From: Ophioderma brevispina
Lineage: Eukaryota > Echinodermata > Ophiuroidea > Amphilepidida > Ophiodermatidae
Assembly (NCBI GenBank): GCA_023653785.1
Contig: JAMKCH010044100.1
Location: 1-64,000, forward strand
Direction: 5' to 3'
Length of the DNA: 64,000 nucleotides
Position numbers and translations under genes: made by a program. How positions within the stretch are numbered: the first letter of the stretch is position 1; every line of letters starts with the position of its first letter. This document shows, in pieces, positions 22,491 through 32,840 of this stretch. The notes beneath the pieces were generated by a model. That model did not search any database. It had not been told where the DNA came from and saw only the letters and a list, made by a program, of their open reading frames with translations.

Positions 22491-22748
22491 TTGAAATGTA
22501 TGGCTGGAAGTAGACAAATTCAGAGCAAGATTACGATTATTGGGACATATCACGGAGGAGTCATATGTTGGAAAGCAAGTCATGGAGAAGGAGCTATTGA
22601 GAAAGGAGGTAGTGAGGAGGAGAGAACGCCAAAGAGAAGATGGAAGGACTGCACCGAAGGAGATGTGGAAGCGGTTGGCGTGACAGAGGAGGAAACAGAG
22701 GAGAGGAGCGGATGGAGAATAGCCATCAGCACCAGCGACCCTACTTGA
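22491..22748 (+). pseudogene. C-terminal scrap of a LINE RT protein (RTE-like)
   Basis: An 85-codon frame ends TPKRRWKDCTEGDVEAVGVT, then EEETEERSGWRIAISTSDPT and TGA. The pattern (K/R)RRW-x-D-x(3-7)-G-(V/L)-TEE-x(3)-R-x-x-WR, ending GDP or SDP, is the conserved C-terminus of many LINE ORF2 proteins, preceded by LRLLGHI in another frame (about 22520-22540). The fragment is 5'-truncated and frameshifted near 22600. The open frame on the opposite strand (22479-22898) is its shadow. Confidence 0.85.
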
Positions 22749-22759
22749 AGTGCGAATAA

Positions 22760-24135
22760 AATGCATAAAGCGAGAAACATGTGAAAAATAGAAATTTATG
22801 ACATCATGAGCTATCCATGAGTATATTTTTTGGATAAAAATCGGCATTTGGATAGCTGAAATATTTTGACATTTGCAGTGATGTAAAATTCGGTTCATAA
22901 TCGCAAACTTTCTATAAAATATGTGATAAAAATCTTCAGAAATCAGGTTTAGACATTGCGTTCAACATATCAAACGGAATTACGATAAATTTAGCGCTGG
23001 GATCCTTGAACATTTAAAGCCGAGCTGCGTGATTTTAAAAATTACTAGGAATAGAGTCCTGGCCAACCTCGATCACAGGCTCCAGTATAAGATTTATTAA
23101 AAACTTCCATTAGTGCCCAAGGCGGTGGGGATTCATAGGGCCCAACTCAGATAACCAGAATAAAAGTTGACTTTGAACTTGACCTATGGACAATGAAATC
23201 GTCACTCTCGGATAAAAGTGGTTCGCATATTTTCATCCTCAGCAACTCCGATATAAGATTTTGAACCTACTCTAGCAAAACTAATATAAATAATTATATC
23301 CAATATAGCAAATTTATAGCATCATTTTCTCACAAAATTGAATTCACCTTGGTCTTTGACCAAGACTAATATATAGGTCGACACAAAATGGGTTAAATGG
23401 GTAATGTTCATCATAGCATCCAAAACCAATATATTTTAGTCCTAAGGACGGGGCTATACGCGATATGGCCATGGCCCTTAATTGCCATTAATAAAATTTA
23501 AAGTAAATTTGTGGTGTTGTTCAATTTGCCATATATTGGAGGTCATTTACTTACTTACTTGATATTAAATTACAACAAATGGAAAGTTATTGAAAGAAAG
23601 TTTAGACTCGCGATATAAATATGTTCGCTTTGTTCAATTGTGGTATGTACGGGTGGATCTGTGTGTGGATTTGTGTATGCGTGTCGGTGAATTTTTACCA
23701 GATCTTAAATGTCCAAATATGACGATTATCATGTTTTGAGGAGTCCAAGTGTTAAAATCCAATCATAAAATTGGATGCTGATTGGTCGCTATGGGTTTTA
23801 AGATATTGGACTCGACGCGTCTTGTCCAATATTTTTGCACAACTCATAGCTCGACCAATAAATGTGGACTCAATATCCACTTAATATGAAACTTGGTATG
23901 TGTGTTGTAAGTGGCGCAGGCAAGTAATTGCCCACGCACTGTATCAATCATTATTGTGTATATTAACGCCATTACTAAAAAGGTGAACTTCTAACAATAT
24001 CCACAATTTGAAGAAACTTAGTATGTGGATAGAGTGGTGCAGGCAAGTAATACGCCTGCACTGTGAATCACTATTTGCGGCATTAATGAGCTAATTTCCA
24101 TATTTGCTCCCTGTAGGTGGATCTTGCAAGTTGTA
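22760..24135. other. Mostly featureless; one tandem pair
   Basis: The only structure seen is a diverged tandem pair of about 70 bp at 23877-23950 and 24000-24070 (shared GCAGGCAAGTAAT and GCACTGT.AATC), period about 123. No genes recognised. Confidence 0.5.
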
Positions 24136-24140
24136 ACTTG

Positions 24141-24252
24141 TAGTACTTTTGTTTTTATTGTTTTGATCATCTTTATAAACAAGAGTATCATCAACATATC
24201 TAACAAAACTCGAAACCACAAAAAAATCCAAGGTTTTACAAGCAATGTAAAT
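24141..24252 (-). pseudogene. Possible Penelope-like RT scrap (minus strand)
   Basis: The minus strand reads LDFFVVSSFVRYVDDTLVYK followed by DDQ. An (R)YVDDT box is the RT motif C of Poseidon-type Penelope-like elements and some other RTs. No other RT motif is visible beside it, so this may be chance. Confidence 0.35.
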
Positions 24253-24384
24253 AAATTAGAGTGGATACATTGATACTGTACCTTAACATTGAGCTTGTCT
24301 TTTCTTTTAATGAAACAAGAAAAATATCAACTATAGAAGAAACTTTGGAGGTTCCATTGCACCTAGGCCGAATCGTCGTGCTTG

Positions 24385-24530
24385 TACTTATGTAGGGGAC
24401 TGTAGTGAAAGAGTATGCTCTTCCGGATAAATTGTGAATTTTTACACACAGGTAATTTAGGCATTGATAATCCATAAAATTGAGGAAGCACTTGCCAACC
24501 CCCTTAATGGACTCAGCTTGGGTTTCAAGG
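24385..24530 (+). repeat. Dispersed repeat X, copy 1
   Basis: Contains GGGGACTGTAGTG, then TAAATTGTGAATTTTTACAC, then GAAGCACTTGCCAACCCC and GGGTTTCAAGGTTA. The same order of blocks occurs at 24745-24905 (reverse) and, split by an insertion, at 27575-28215. No coding content. Confidence 0.7.
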
Positions 24531-24744
24531 TTATACAGTGAAATTCTTTTAAAGCTCCAATCGTGTTGAAAAAGCACATGGCATTTTTCAGATTAGGATT
24601 ATAAAAAGGTATAGTTTACACTATCTTAGCTATGGGGTAAATGGTGAAAAAGCAATTTGGGTGAATAAATGGGTCAAAAGTTAAAAGGGATTTTGGCATC
24701 CTTTTAACCAGACAACATCATGGTGTGCTTTTCAACACAATCCC

Positions 24745-24905
24745 TGTGTAACCTTGAAATCCCCAAGCTGGGGCAAGAAAGGGTGTGGCAAGTGCTGCCA
24801 TCATTTTTTTTTTTACTTATCAATGATAAAGTACTGTGCACAAAATTCACAATTATTCAGATTTGCACACTAACATGAGATCAGTGCACTACAGTCCCAA
24901 CTATT
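24745..24905 (-). repeat. Dispersed repeat X, copy 2
   Basis: Reverse orientation of 24385-24530: TAACCTTGAAATCCCCAAGC, GGCAAGTGCTGCCATCA and TGCACTACAGTCCC. It lies only about 215 bp from copy 1, making an inverted pair. Confidence 0.7.
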
Positions 24906-24909
24906 ACTC

Positions 24910-25533
24910 AATATGAATAAGGTTCCGGGGGGAACATTTTAGAAAAAACTTATTTTTCCTCAAAATTCAACATTATTTTGTTCTTATATATTTCCAATTA
25001 CCATTATTACGTTTTCCTGTGCACTTCCGCTTCGGATTCGATGCTATTTTTCTGGATATCAAATTTTAAAATCAGAAAAAATGGGGAATTACATTTATGT
25101 AAGGTTAAAGACACTATCAGTGATGTACCCGCCTGAGTTCAAAATATATATATTAAAAGTGAGGGATAAGTCTGTAGAATTGTCATAGGTTACATTTTTT
25201 GAAAAATAAAAATGGACATGAAAGGAAAGAAAACAGCAGAGCTCAAAGATATGAATCTCCAGTTAAATTACGTGTTGCAGGAGTGTCCGTACGGAGGAGT
25301 AATGACTATAAAATATCCGGGTTGTCCTTATTAGGCTGTTCAGCTTTAATGATGAGTTTACTGTTAAGAAATGCGAAGTAGAGCATCAGTAATGATCTCG
25401 TTACCATTTGTTGCAGTGGTGTGGGGATGCGTAAATTCTTTATAGCATGTTGCTACTGATACATTGTTGGGTTTTGCGAGTAAGCAACTCGCGATTCGCG
25501 TATACACTGCTACGCTGTGTTGTGTGTGACTGT
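24910..25533. other. No recognisable feature
   Basis: AT-rich with short frames; nothing recognised up to the foldback element. Confidence 0.45.
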
Positions 25534-25535
25534 TA

Positions 25536-26337
25536 TGGCACGCTCCACGTATCAAATCAGGCGAGTTTCAGGCCTGTGTATATCGAGTTACCCCGCTATA
25601 TGTCGAGTTTAAAGCGCTGCCTATCCAGTTTGACTCTATGTGCCGAGGTTTCATAAATCATGTCCAGAATAAATAGGTCCAGAATAAATCATGCCGAGTT
25701 TTAAAAAAAATGACATGATTTTTTTTCAACATGTGCAAACGCGACATGAATTTTTCTCAACATGAGGAAACTCGACATGATTTTTGTCTCCACAGACAAA
25801 AAGCGACATGATTTTTTTTCTCAACATGAAGCAACTCGACATGATTTTTTTTTCACATACACCAAAAAATCATGTCGAGTTTTCCTCATGTTGGGAAAAA
25901 TCATGTCGAGATTTGAAACTGAATGATTTAGTCAAAACTACCTAAGTTAGAGAGCAAAAACTCGATGTATAGAGGCACTGGAATTATAGCCTTTGTGTAA
26001 ACTGACAGATAACGCTACACACTCGACATATGGCGAGGAAAACTCGAACACAGCGCGTGAAACTCACCATGCGCGGGAAAACTCGCCATGATTTTGATAC
26101 GTGGAGCGTAAAAACTGGAAATGATTTATGTCAAACTACCCATATAGAGAGCACAAAATAGATGTATAGAGGACAAACTGGACAGATTAGTTAGCGCTGT
26201 AAACTCGAAATATAACGCTGCACACTCGACATGTGTTATTGGCGAGGAAAACTCGATACACAGCGCCGCGTGAAACTCGACATTGCGCGGGAAAACTCGC
26301 CATGATTTTGATACGTGGAGCGTGCCATAGAGTTTAC
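25536..26337. mobile_element. Foldback element with CTCGACATG iterons and TA target site
   Basis: The terminal inverted repeats (about 25536-25567 and 26303-26337) begin TGGCACGCTCCACGTATCAA and are near-identical. The flanking dinucleotide is TA on both sides (25534-25535, 26338-26339), as for Tc1/mariner-type or other TA-targeting transposons. The interior is built from many variants of AACTCGACATGATTTTT in both orientations (dense at 25680-25910), plus gene-free unit repeats (GTATAGAGG, AACTCGAAATATAACGC). No transposase frame is present. Confidence 0.85.
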
Positions 26338-26448
26338 GTCTGCCCGCCTATCCATGAATATACGTTAGCCCTTTTTTTACATTATTATCCATTGTGCGTC
26401 TTTTGTTCAACTGTCCATTATTAGTTACGAAAGCGGTCAGAGAGACCT

Positions 26449-26520
26449 ATTTATCAGACGTATTTTTCTGAAAGTGGTCTCTGGACACTTTTCGGAGAAA
26501 AAATACGATTCTGATAAATA
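26449..26520. repeat. Imperfect hairpin
   Basis: ATTTATCAGACGTATTTTTC with its downstream continuation pairs with a near-complement ending GATTCTGATAAAT about 30 bp later, giving about 30-bp arms with a few mismatches and a short GGTCTCTGGAC loop. Confidence 0.65.
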
Positions 26521-26524
26521 TTCT

Positions 26525-27420
26525 GTTAAAACAATAAAGGACAATTGAAACAAAGGAAACTTCTAGAAACACCGTCAGGTAATAGTTACAAATGGAAAGA
26601 AATAATTACCATTACATGTACTGTTAGCTGATCTGTCAATTACGATTCAGCCAAAAATGGCAAGTCATTCAATTTTTGCTACACTAATTTATGGGACATC
26701 GAAAATTTGCTCTTTTATTGTTGAATAAAACAAACATGAAAGAACTGGTGACTCGATACAACAAAAGCTTTTAGTGTTGGGCTAATAATACATCGATTAC
26801 GATTCAAGATAGTGATTCCATCCAACGTAAATATAAAAATCCTTTCTATTTTAAAAGGACGGTTTTTTTTTTTTTACAAAACCAAAAAACAACAAATTTT
26901 ATTAAAATTGTAACAATTACTACTTGGAACGCAAGATCTTTAATAGATTTTAAAATTGGGTGAGTGTATAAATAAGGTAAAGGGAATGTCGCCTTTGTTT
27001 TATCTAAGCGTAAACGAGTGCTAGCGAAAGCTGTAAGACAGAGCCCATTTAGGAATGTGCAGAAAACCTTTTGAGGCACTAACCTGTGTTGACCAACATT
27101 CGGTCGTTGCACCGCGGACAACTCTATATCAAGAAATAAAATTCGTAGTGTCAGAATCCGGGGTCAAAATACGTGTTATATGGCTATTTGAACTGTACTT
27201 AAAAAGCTTAGTGCCTACTAAATAATAATTAGATATGGATTAACCAGTCAAAAAGATAATCTTCCCAACATATGGGATCCATTTCTAAATAATTACCAAT
27301 CGGATTTGGTGTTTTTAATTAAGAAAAACATAACGCTGCTTGAAGATTTTAGAATTAAAACGAAATATATTCTCAACTGTACTGAATAATTATATAAAAT
27401 CGAATTTGGTTCTTGTCTTC
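26525..27420. other. No recognisable feature
   Basis: AT-rich with a T-run at 26864-26874. No gene or element recognised. Confidence 0.45.
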
Positions 27421-27422
27421 AC

Positions 27423-27528
27423 GTTTTGATAAGGTTTGGCTGGATTGGTCTCGCGTCACACGTTACACTCCGACATAGCGGTGAGCCTAAAGTCGGAGTC
27501 TAACAGGCTCACCAGACCTTATCAAAAC
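27423..27528. mobile_element. Short MITE-like hairpin
   Basis: The ends GTTTTGATAAGGTTTGG and, reversed, GTTTTGATAAGGTCTGG differ at one base. The inside holds a second nested hairpin (ACTCCGAC/GTCGGAGT). About 106 bp in all, with no clear target duplication. Confidence 0.6.
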
Positions 27529-27574
27529 ATCACCATTTTTAATAACGGTGTGTTTTTCATTCTTTACCTATAGT

Positions 27575-27658
27575 GGGGACTGTAGTGCACTGGTCTCATG
27601 TGAGTGTGCAAATCTGGACAAAATTGTGAATTTTGGTACACAAGTACTTTATGCATAG

Positions 27659-27737
<79 letters not shown>

Positions 27738-28215
27738 AACCAAAATTTTAAATCCGGTTTTGTCCCCGCTAACGGGGGTGGCCGGATACACCTCACACTC
27801 AGCAATACTGCTGTGTGAGGATTTATTGGAGCAAAAAATAATTGACCGGATGCCTTTCCTGACGTCAATCCACAGTTTTCGGCGGCGGGCCTAGCCTTTG
27901 GGCAACCATGCCCCAAATGCAAGGCAGCAAGTGCTGGATGGCCGCCATTAGCTCCCCAGAGCTGACGCCCTTGTATGTATATCTTCTTATCATTCAACCA
28001 GGGTAACCAGCTACCCTCCTCATCAGATTTCCTTAGAAACCCATGGGGGTGACGGTTTAGCCGCCGACAACTCGGCCCTGGGACAGATATATAGTAGTAC
28101 TGGTTACCAAGATACCAGTAGCAGGCCCTCATAGGAATCCTGACCTGATAATTAAAAAAATGATGGAAGCACTTGCCACGACCCTTTCATGACCCCAGCT
28201 TGGATTTCAAGGTTA
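27575..28215 (+). repeat. Dispersed repeat X, copy 3, split by an insertion
   Basis: The left part (27575-27660) matches repeat X through AATTGTGAATTTTGGTACAC; the right part (about 28150-28215) resumes with AAAAAAATGATGGAAGCACT and GATTTCAAGGTTACA. The uninterrupted copy at 24745-24905 shows that the 27661-28152 segment is an insertion; GATA is present on both sides. Confidence 0.75.
27661..28152 (-). mobile_element. Retroposon with (TAAC)n tail, inserted into repeat X (minus strand)
   Basis: On the minus strand about 415 bp of GC-richer sequence ends GGGACAAAACCGGATTT and then a (TAAC)n array of about 19 units (27661-27737). A simple-repeat 3' tail is typical of RTE/L2-type LINEs and their SINEs. 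Internal GACGTCAGGAAAGGCATCCG resembles a block near the 3' end of RTE-type elements (from memory). The 133-codon minus frame (27731-28132) has no recognised domain. Confidence 0.65.
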
Positions 28216-28219
28216 CATC

Positions 28220-28769
28220 AAACTTTTTGAGAACTTATTTTATGTTGATATCTACTCTAGAAGAACCAAATTACATATATTTAACACGAAACTTGCAGTT
28301 TTAGACAATCCTGAATTTTTTACGGGTGTTGCAAAATACTCGCCATTTTCCCATAGAGTTTGTACAGTAACGGTTCAGTAACGTCCACGATGAAATTGTT
28401 TGTTTTCAGCATATAAAGGGTTAATTATTTTTATTGTTACTAATAATTTTTTACTTACATTGAAGTGTGCACATATATCAGCAAAAAATTGGCTATTCTA
28501 ATACGACTTCCGTTAGTGCCCGGGGGGTCATGTAGTCCAGTCCCTAAGCACAAAAAAAATAGGGAGTATTGTGCACTTTCTCCTAAAAGCATGGAACTTG
28601 GTATATTTATACATATTGAGTCCCCGAACAATTTCTGATAAAGTGCCAAAAATGTAGCGCCTCCTATTGGACTACAGCGCCTTCTATAGTCTTACCCAAT
28701 TATGAAATATTACTTCAAGAGCTTAAATGCCATAACTCCATTTTTTTACCAAATAAGGTCCAGAAATAT
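28220..28769. other. No recognisable feature
   Basis: AT-rich; nothing recognised except scattered blocks that also occur near other MITEs. Confidence 0.4.
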
Positions 28770-28773
28770 TTAA

Positions 28774-29132
28774 AGTGACAGGAGGAGATTTTTTTAGGAT
28801 ACGAATTTCTCTCAAATTTCAATGGATCGGTTGTAGACCACCTACCGAGAACGTTTCGAATATTTATTGGACAAACCGGGGCAAAAGAAAACCGTAAACC
28901 TTGTTTTGAACTTGCCTGCTATCGTAATCGTTCCCCATAGAAAACCATGCTTTGACTTTCTGTCGTGCACGACAGAAACTACTACATCATCATCTTATTA
29001 CATAAAGACGGCGTATTTGGCTTATTCACTGCAGGTGTGATCTAATACATTGGTAAGCATTCCAAATATGTAAAAAAACGGGGTTCGAGAAAAATTGGTG
29101 GCGCTTCTTCCTGGAAATCTCCTCATGTCTCT
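28774..29132. mobile_element. TTAA-flanked MITE, family B copy 1
   Basis: Flanked by TTAA (28770-28773, 29133-29136). The 18-base terminal repeats are AGTGACAGGAGGAGATTT and, from the right, AGAGACATGAGGAGATTT. Contains the perfect palindrome CTGTCGTGCACGACAG near 28960. Length 359 bp; a diverged copy lies at 63614-63958. Non-coding. Confidence 0.88.
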
Positions 29133-29139
29133 TTAAAAT

Positions 29140-29590
29140 GATGCATATGTTTATAGCTATTGAGTTAGCTTAATATTAATATGGCTGTCATTTTAGATTT
29201 CAAAATGAGAGCCACTGATATCCATATTTAAGCCTAACTTGAATTAAGAATGATGAAAAACACTAATTTTAAGGACAACCCCACATTGGTAATGTTGAAG
29301 AGTTCGGAAAATGCACTGTTGACATTGCAGTAGTAAACAGATAGCAGATATCTTGAATTTCAAGATGGCGTCCGGTTCAAAATGACCGCTAATGAACTAT
29401 TATTGGAATTTTATCCAATTAGAAAAAATGTACCTCTTGAAGGTTTGGTGATCAAATTTCAACGCTTTGGTCAAATAAAGCCCTGTACGATTCTAAGCAC
29501 TCTTGATTTAAGTCAATATTAATATTCCTTTCATCTTAGATTTCAAAATGAATCCGATTTTAAATTGCTAACGAGCTTGTATATATTTAT
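29140..29590. other. Short palindromic repeats only
   Basis: Includes the ATCTTGAATTTCAAGAT palindrome near 29348 (same core as 5372-5394) and repeats of TTAGATTTCAAAATGA near 29199 and 29537. No gene recognised. Confidence 0.5.
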
Positions 29591-29644
29591 TAATCTTTTC
29601 CTGGAGATGGCCAGCGCACGGTAGTGTTGAAAAAAAAAAACCAT

Positions 29645-29718
29645 GTGCGCTTGGCCGGATTCGAACCGGCGACCTTCGTATTACATGCACGACGCTCTTA
29701 CCAACTGAGCTATCAAGC
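29645..29718 (-). other. tRNA-Thr(TGT)-like sequence, minus strand
   Basis: Identical in the tRNA-like core to 30011-30084. The D-arm (GCTC..GAGC), anticodon arm (TCGTG loop TACGA, anticodon TGT) and T-arm (GCCGG TTCGAAT CCGGC) all fold, but the acceptor arms do not pair over seven bases and no CCA-adjacent discriminator context is clear. Best seen as the head of a repeat. Confidence 0.6.
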
Positions 29719-30010
29719 AGGGGTGGTAGAGGAGCGATAGATATTATCTATAGGTGTTAGGTTCGAAAGGTGTCCTTCGCTTTCCTAGCGGATAGCATCA
29801 GAACTGTATATTTAACATATACGATTTATATTTGTTTTTGAAATTTAAACTACATAGTTCTCCAGGTAGACAAGGATGTATATATTTATTAATCTTTCCC
29901 TGGAGATGGCCAGCGCACAGTAGTGTTGAAAAAAAACAAACCATGTGCGCTTGGCCGGACCTTCGAACCTAACACCTATAGATAATATCTATCGCTCCTC
30001 TACCAACCCT

Positions 30011-30084
30011 GCTTGATAGCTCAGTTGGTAAGAGCGTCGTGCATGTAATACGAAGGTCGCCGGTTCGAATCCGGCCAAGCGCAC
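30011..30084 (+). other. tRNA-Thr(TGT)-like sequence, plus strand
   Basis: Starts GCTTGATAGCTCAGTTGG. D-, anticodon- and T-stems are perfect or wobble-paired with a 7-base anticodon loop CATGTAA (anticodon TGT). The acceptor 5' GCTTGAT meets 3' CAAGCGC with only a shifted 5-bp match. A T-run follows at 30089-30100, which could end pol III transcription. The GTAATACGAAGGTCG stretch looks more like a bacterial or organellar tRNA-Thr than a typical animal one (from memory). Confidence 0.6.
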
Positions 30085-30199
30085 ATGGTTTTTTTTTTTT
30101 CAACACTACCGTGCGCTGGCTATCTCCAGGGAAAGATTAATAAATATATACATCCTTGTCTACCTGGAGAACTATGTAGTTTAAATTGCTAACGAGCTT

Positions 30200-32190
30200 G
30201 TTTGGAAATGTAAATGTATAAAGAACACAGGTATTGGTACTTGTTAAAGGATGTGTTGTGTTGAAGAAATTCAGCACTGAATATTATGCAATGTTTCAAT
30301 TTATGTTTTATTCATTGAGAGCTAACAGTAACAAATCCATCAGATCAGAAGATACAGGGCATATATCTGATATTGGCGTAGCATTCTTTATTTGGACTAC
30401 CAAGACAAAGATTCATTTTTGTTATAATGATTATTAAGCTTTGGTCTGATGGGACAATCTCCTGGGTTTGAGTGTGTCTTAGTGCAAAAATAGTGGCACA
30501 CACTTTTGGCATGTCTTTACATCATTGCTTTGTGAGTAATAATTTATGAATAACACAAAGGTATTATGTTAGATTTTGTGAATTATCATCATAAACATTA
30601 GTGCATTTGTACGAAATCTCTGTCAAGCAATAGCACTTTTGATTCATTATGTATCCTCTTGCTAAAAGTTTCGAAGTAAGAGAAATAAAGGTGGGTGAAA
30701 CGATTATAGTCCGATTTGTTATTAAAAATATCTTATTTCAAATTTTGGGTTAAATTGGTCCGGCCGTTTGGATAGTGTGTGGTACTAAACTGGTCCATAG
30801 GAGACTGTGTATAATTATGAGGTCAACCACATTTTGAGAGGTTTTTGTTCATATATCAAAGTGAAACGTTTCATGGGCTTTAAATTTCACTGGGGTAATG
30901 AGAAAAACATGAACTTCCTTTTGGTACCAAATCAATTGGTAGCAATCAATATATTGATTGAGACCATTATGAATAACTTTCAATAATTTGATAATCAATC
31001 AAATCACTTAACCATTCAAGATGGCTCCAAAATGGCAAAATCCATTACTACATATAGCCAAGAGCTATAACTCATTCAGAGCAGTTAAGATATCATAACA
31101 TGATCAAAGTGATTGATATCTGCAAGATGGCATCCTAGATGGGCGTTCAATATGGCTACAAATGTCAGTCAGTAAAGGTAATTCATTCATTCACGCTCTA
31201 GGTTAAATATATATTTTTGTGGTTTTTAATTGGATTATCACTACCAAAAATCCCAGTAAGGCTATCTTAAGTGTCATTGAGTCGTTATACATTAAATATC
31301 TCAATATGGATACCAATGGACGGCTAAAACCTACCAAAATCAAAGAGACACATATCTCTAGACTATTAGTGATCGGATTTTTCGCCGCTTAGTAAGTGCC
31401 ATTTTCAGCCATATTGGATACCCATCTTGGATGGCATCTTGCCTGTATCGATTGCTCTGATTACCTAATGATATGTAAACTGATCTAATTGACTTACACA
31501 AACATTGCAGTACTAGGTTAGACACATTTATCAATTATAGTCATTTTAGAGTATCGGAAGCCATCTTGGTTGCCGTAATGAAGGAATTTATAATCACATT
31601 TTTGAAAAATATTTCTTATGGTGTTAATTAATTTCTTTACTGTCAAAACACCAGGATAGATATCAACTTACCAAACTTCAATCAAAATCACGATCAGACA
31701 CTTTATTGTATTAATTGATTGCGTGGTTACAGAATCATATGTTAATTGATTATAATGAATGTTTTAACGAGGCAAGCTGAAATATTACAACTTTTGAGTG
31801 AACAACATATGAATGTTTTGTGTTTTGGTGGCCATTTTGATTTTTTTGCGTTTCTACAAAAATGCTCAAGGTTTCTCGTTTGGCATCCATCGGATTCAGA
31901 ATCAGCACAAAAAACTGGTCTAGAAACCTTTGAAAAACATTATATATCTAATAAAACAAGGTTGATATTAGTTATCAATGTATATGTAGCCTGGACTATA
32001 TCCCTTTAGTACTGTAGGCTCTTCACATTTTCACTTGCACATCAAGGTTTGGAAACGGACCCCTCCCAATTAGGTAACAACATAAACGACATAGTCACAG
32101 ATAGCAATATCAGTGTCGTATCTGTTAAGGGGGTTTATAATGTCTTTTATATTGGTCAGAGTGACTTTTACGGACACTCTCTTTGATGGA
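30200..32190. other. No recognisable gene
   Basis: AT-rich; repeated phrases with AAGATGGC or AAAATGGC occur around 31020-31145. A 67-codon frame (30234-30437) and an 87-codon frame (31746-32009) have no recognised homology. Confidence 0.45.
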
Positions 32191-32194
32191 CAGG

Positions 32195-32363
32195 GCGTTT
32201 CCCATAGGGACCCGCACGGAACGATGGATTATAATATTTTTTTTCATGAAAAGATTCGTATCCGAAAGTTATACAAATGCAAAAAACATGAGTCTTATAA
32301 GATATAGTTAGTCGTAAAACTGACAAAATGTAGTTTGCGGGTCCCTAGGGACCCCCCCCCCCC
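32195..32363. repeat. Hairpin with perfect 16-base palindrome and C run
   Basis: TAGGGACCCGCA near 32201 is the inverse of TGCGGGTCCCTA near 32336. Inside the right arm 32339-32354 is the perfect palindrome GGGTCCCTAGGGACCC, running into 12 C (32352-32363). Possibly a small MITE; ends unclear. Confidence 0.55.
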
Positions 32364-32364
32364 A

Positions 32365-32840
32365 CTTAAGTGTTAAAAATTCCCAAGATTTTTTCCCAAA
32401 CATAAAGCAGATTGTGAAACATTTCATTTCCAAGTCACATAAAATATTTAAAAACATGCTCGAATAACAGTTTCTGTAATCTGTGGTTAACATGTCAGAT
32501 TTACCACGAAAATACTTTTTGCTCCCAAAAAACATCTACAATGCGCCTCCAATAACCATATACCACATTCAATGTGTTACATTCCATGTAACAGATGACA
32601 ATGTACTTGCGCCTAAAATATAGCTGTACCACAATGTAATATAATTAATTTTGTTCTCATTAAATGTAAAAAACAATCAAAATGGCGGCCTTAAATCCGC
32701 CCAAGAAAAAAAAAACACCAAAGTATTTTTTTACCCGCGACTTTTTACTTTGCTCACAAGATTTTAATTCTGACAGAGTAAATATTAGTAGTACAATGCA
32801 CCATTTATCTGTCCTTTGAAATGTAAAAAGTACATACAAA
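32365..32840. other. No recognisable feature
   Basis: AT-rich, with one AAAATGGCGGCC at about 32680. Confidence 0.45.

Larger units (their letters stand above)
29591..30185. mobile_element. Cluster of inverted tRNA-Thr-like SINE units
   Basis: The left part is in minus orientation (one full and one truncated unit, 300 bp apart); the right part is in plus orientation, so the two full tRNA-like heads face each other. Between heads lies the body seen at 9833-10240, with paired CTCCAGG and CCTGGAG blocks and an A- or T-run after the tRNA-like 3' end. The switch from minus to plus units falls near 29962, where a truncated unit joins ACCTTCGAACC. Confidence 0.8.

Noticed and set aside
22479..22898. 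139-codon minus-strand frame
   Set aside because: It is the shadow of the plus-strand LINE C-terminal fragment.
27731..28132. 133-codon minus-strand frame
   Set aside because: It lies inside a retroposon with a simple-repeat tail; no recognised domain and no start context.
29645..30084. Two genuine tRNA-Thr genes
   Set aside because: The acceptor stem does not pair over seven bases and the sequences sit inside a repeated SINE-like unit found elsewhere.
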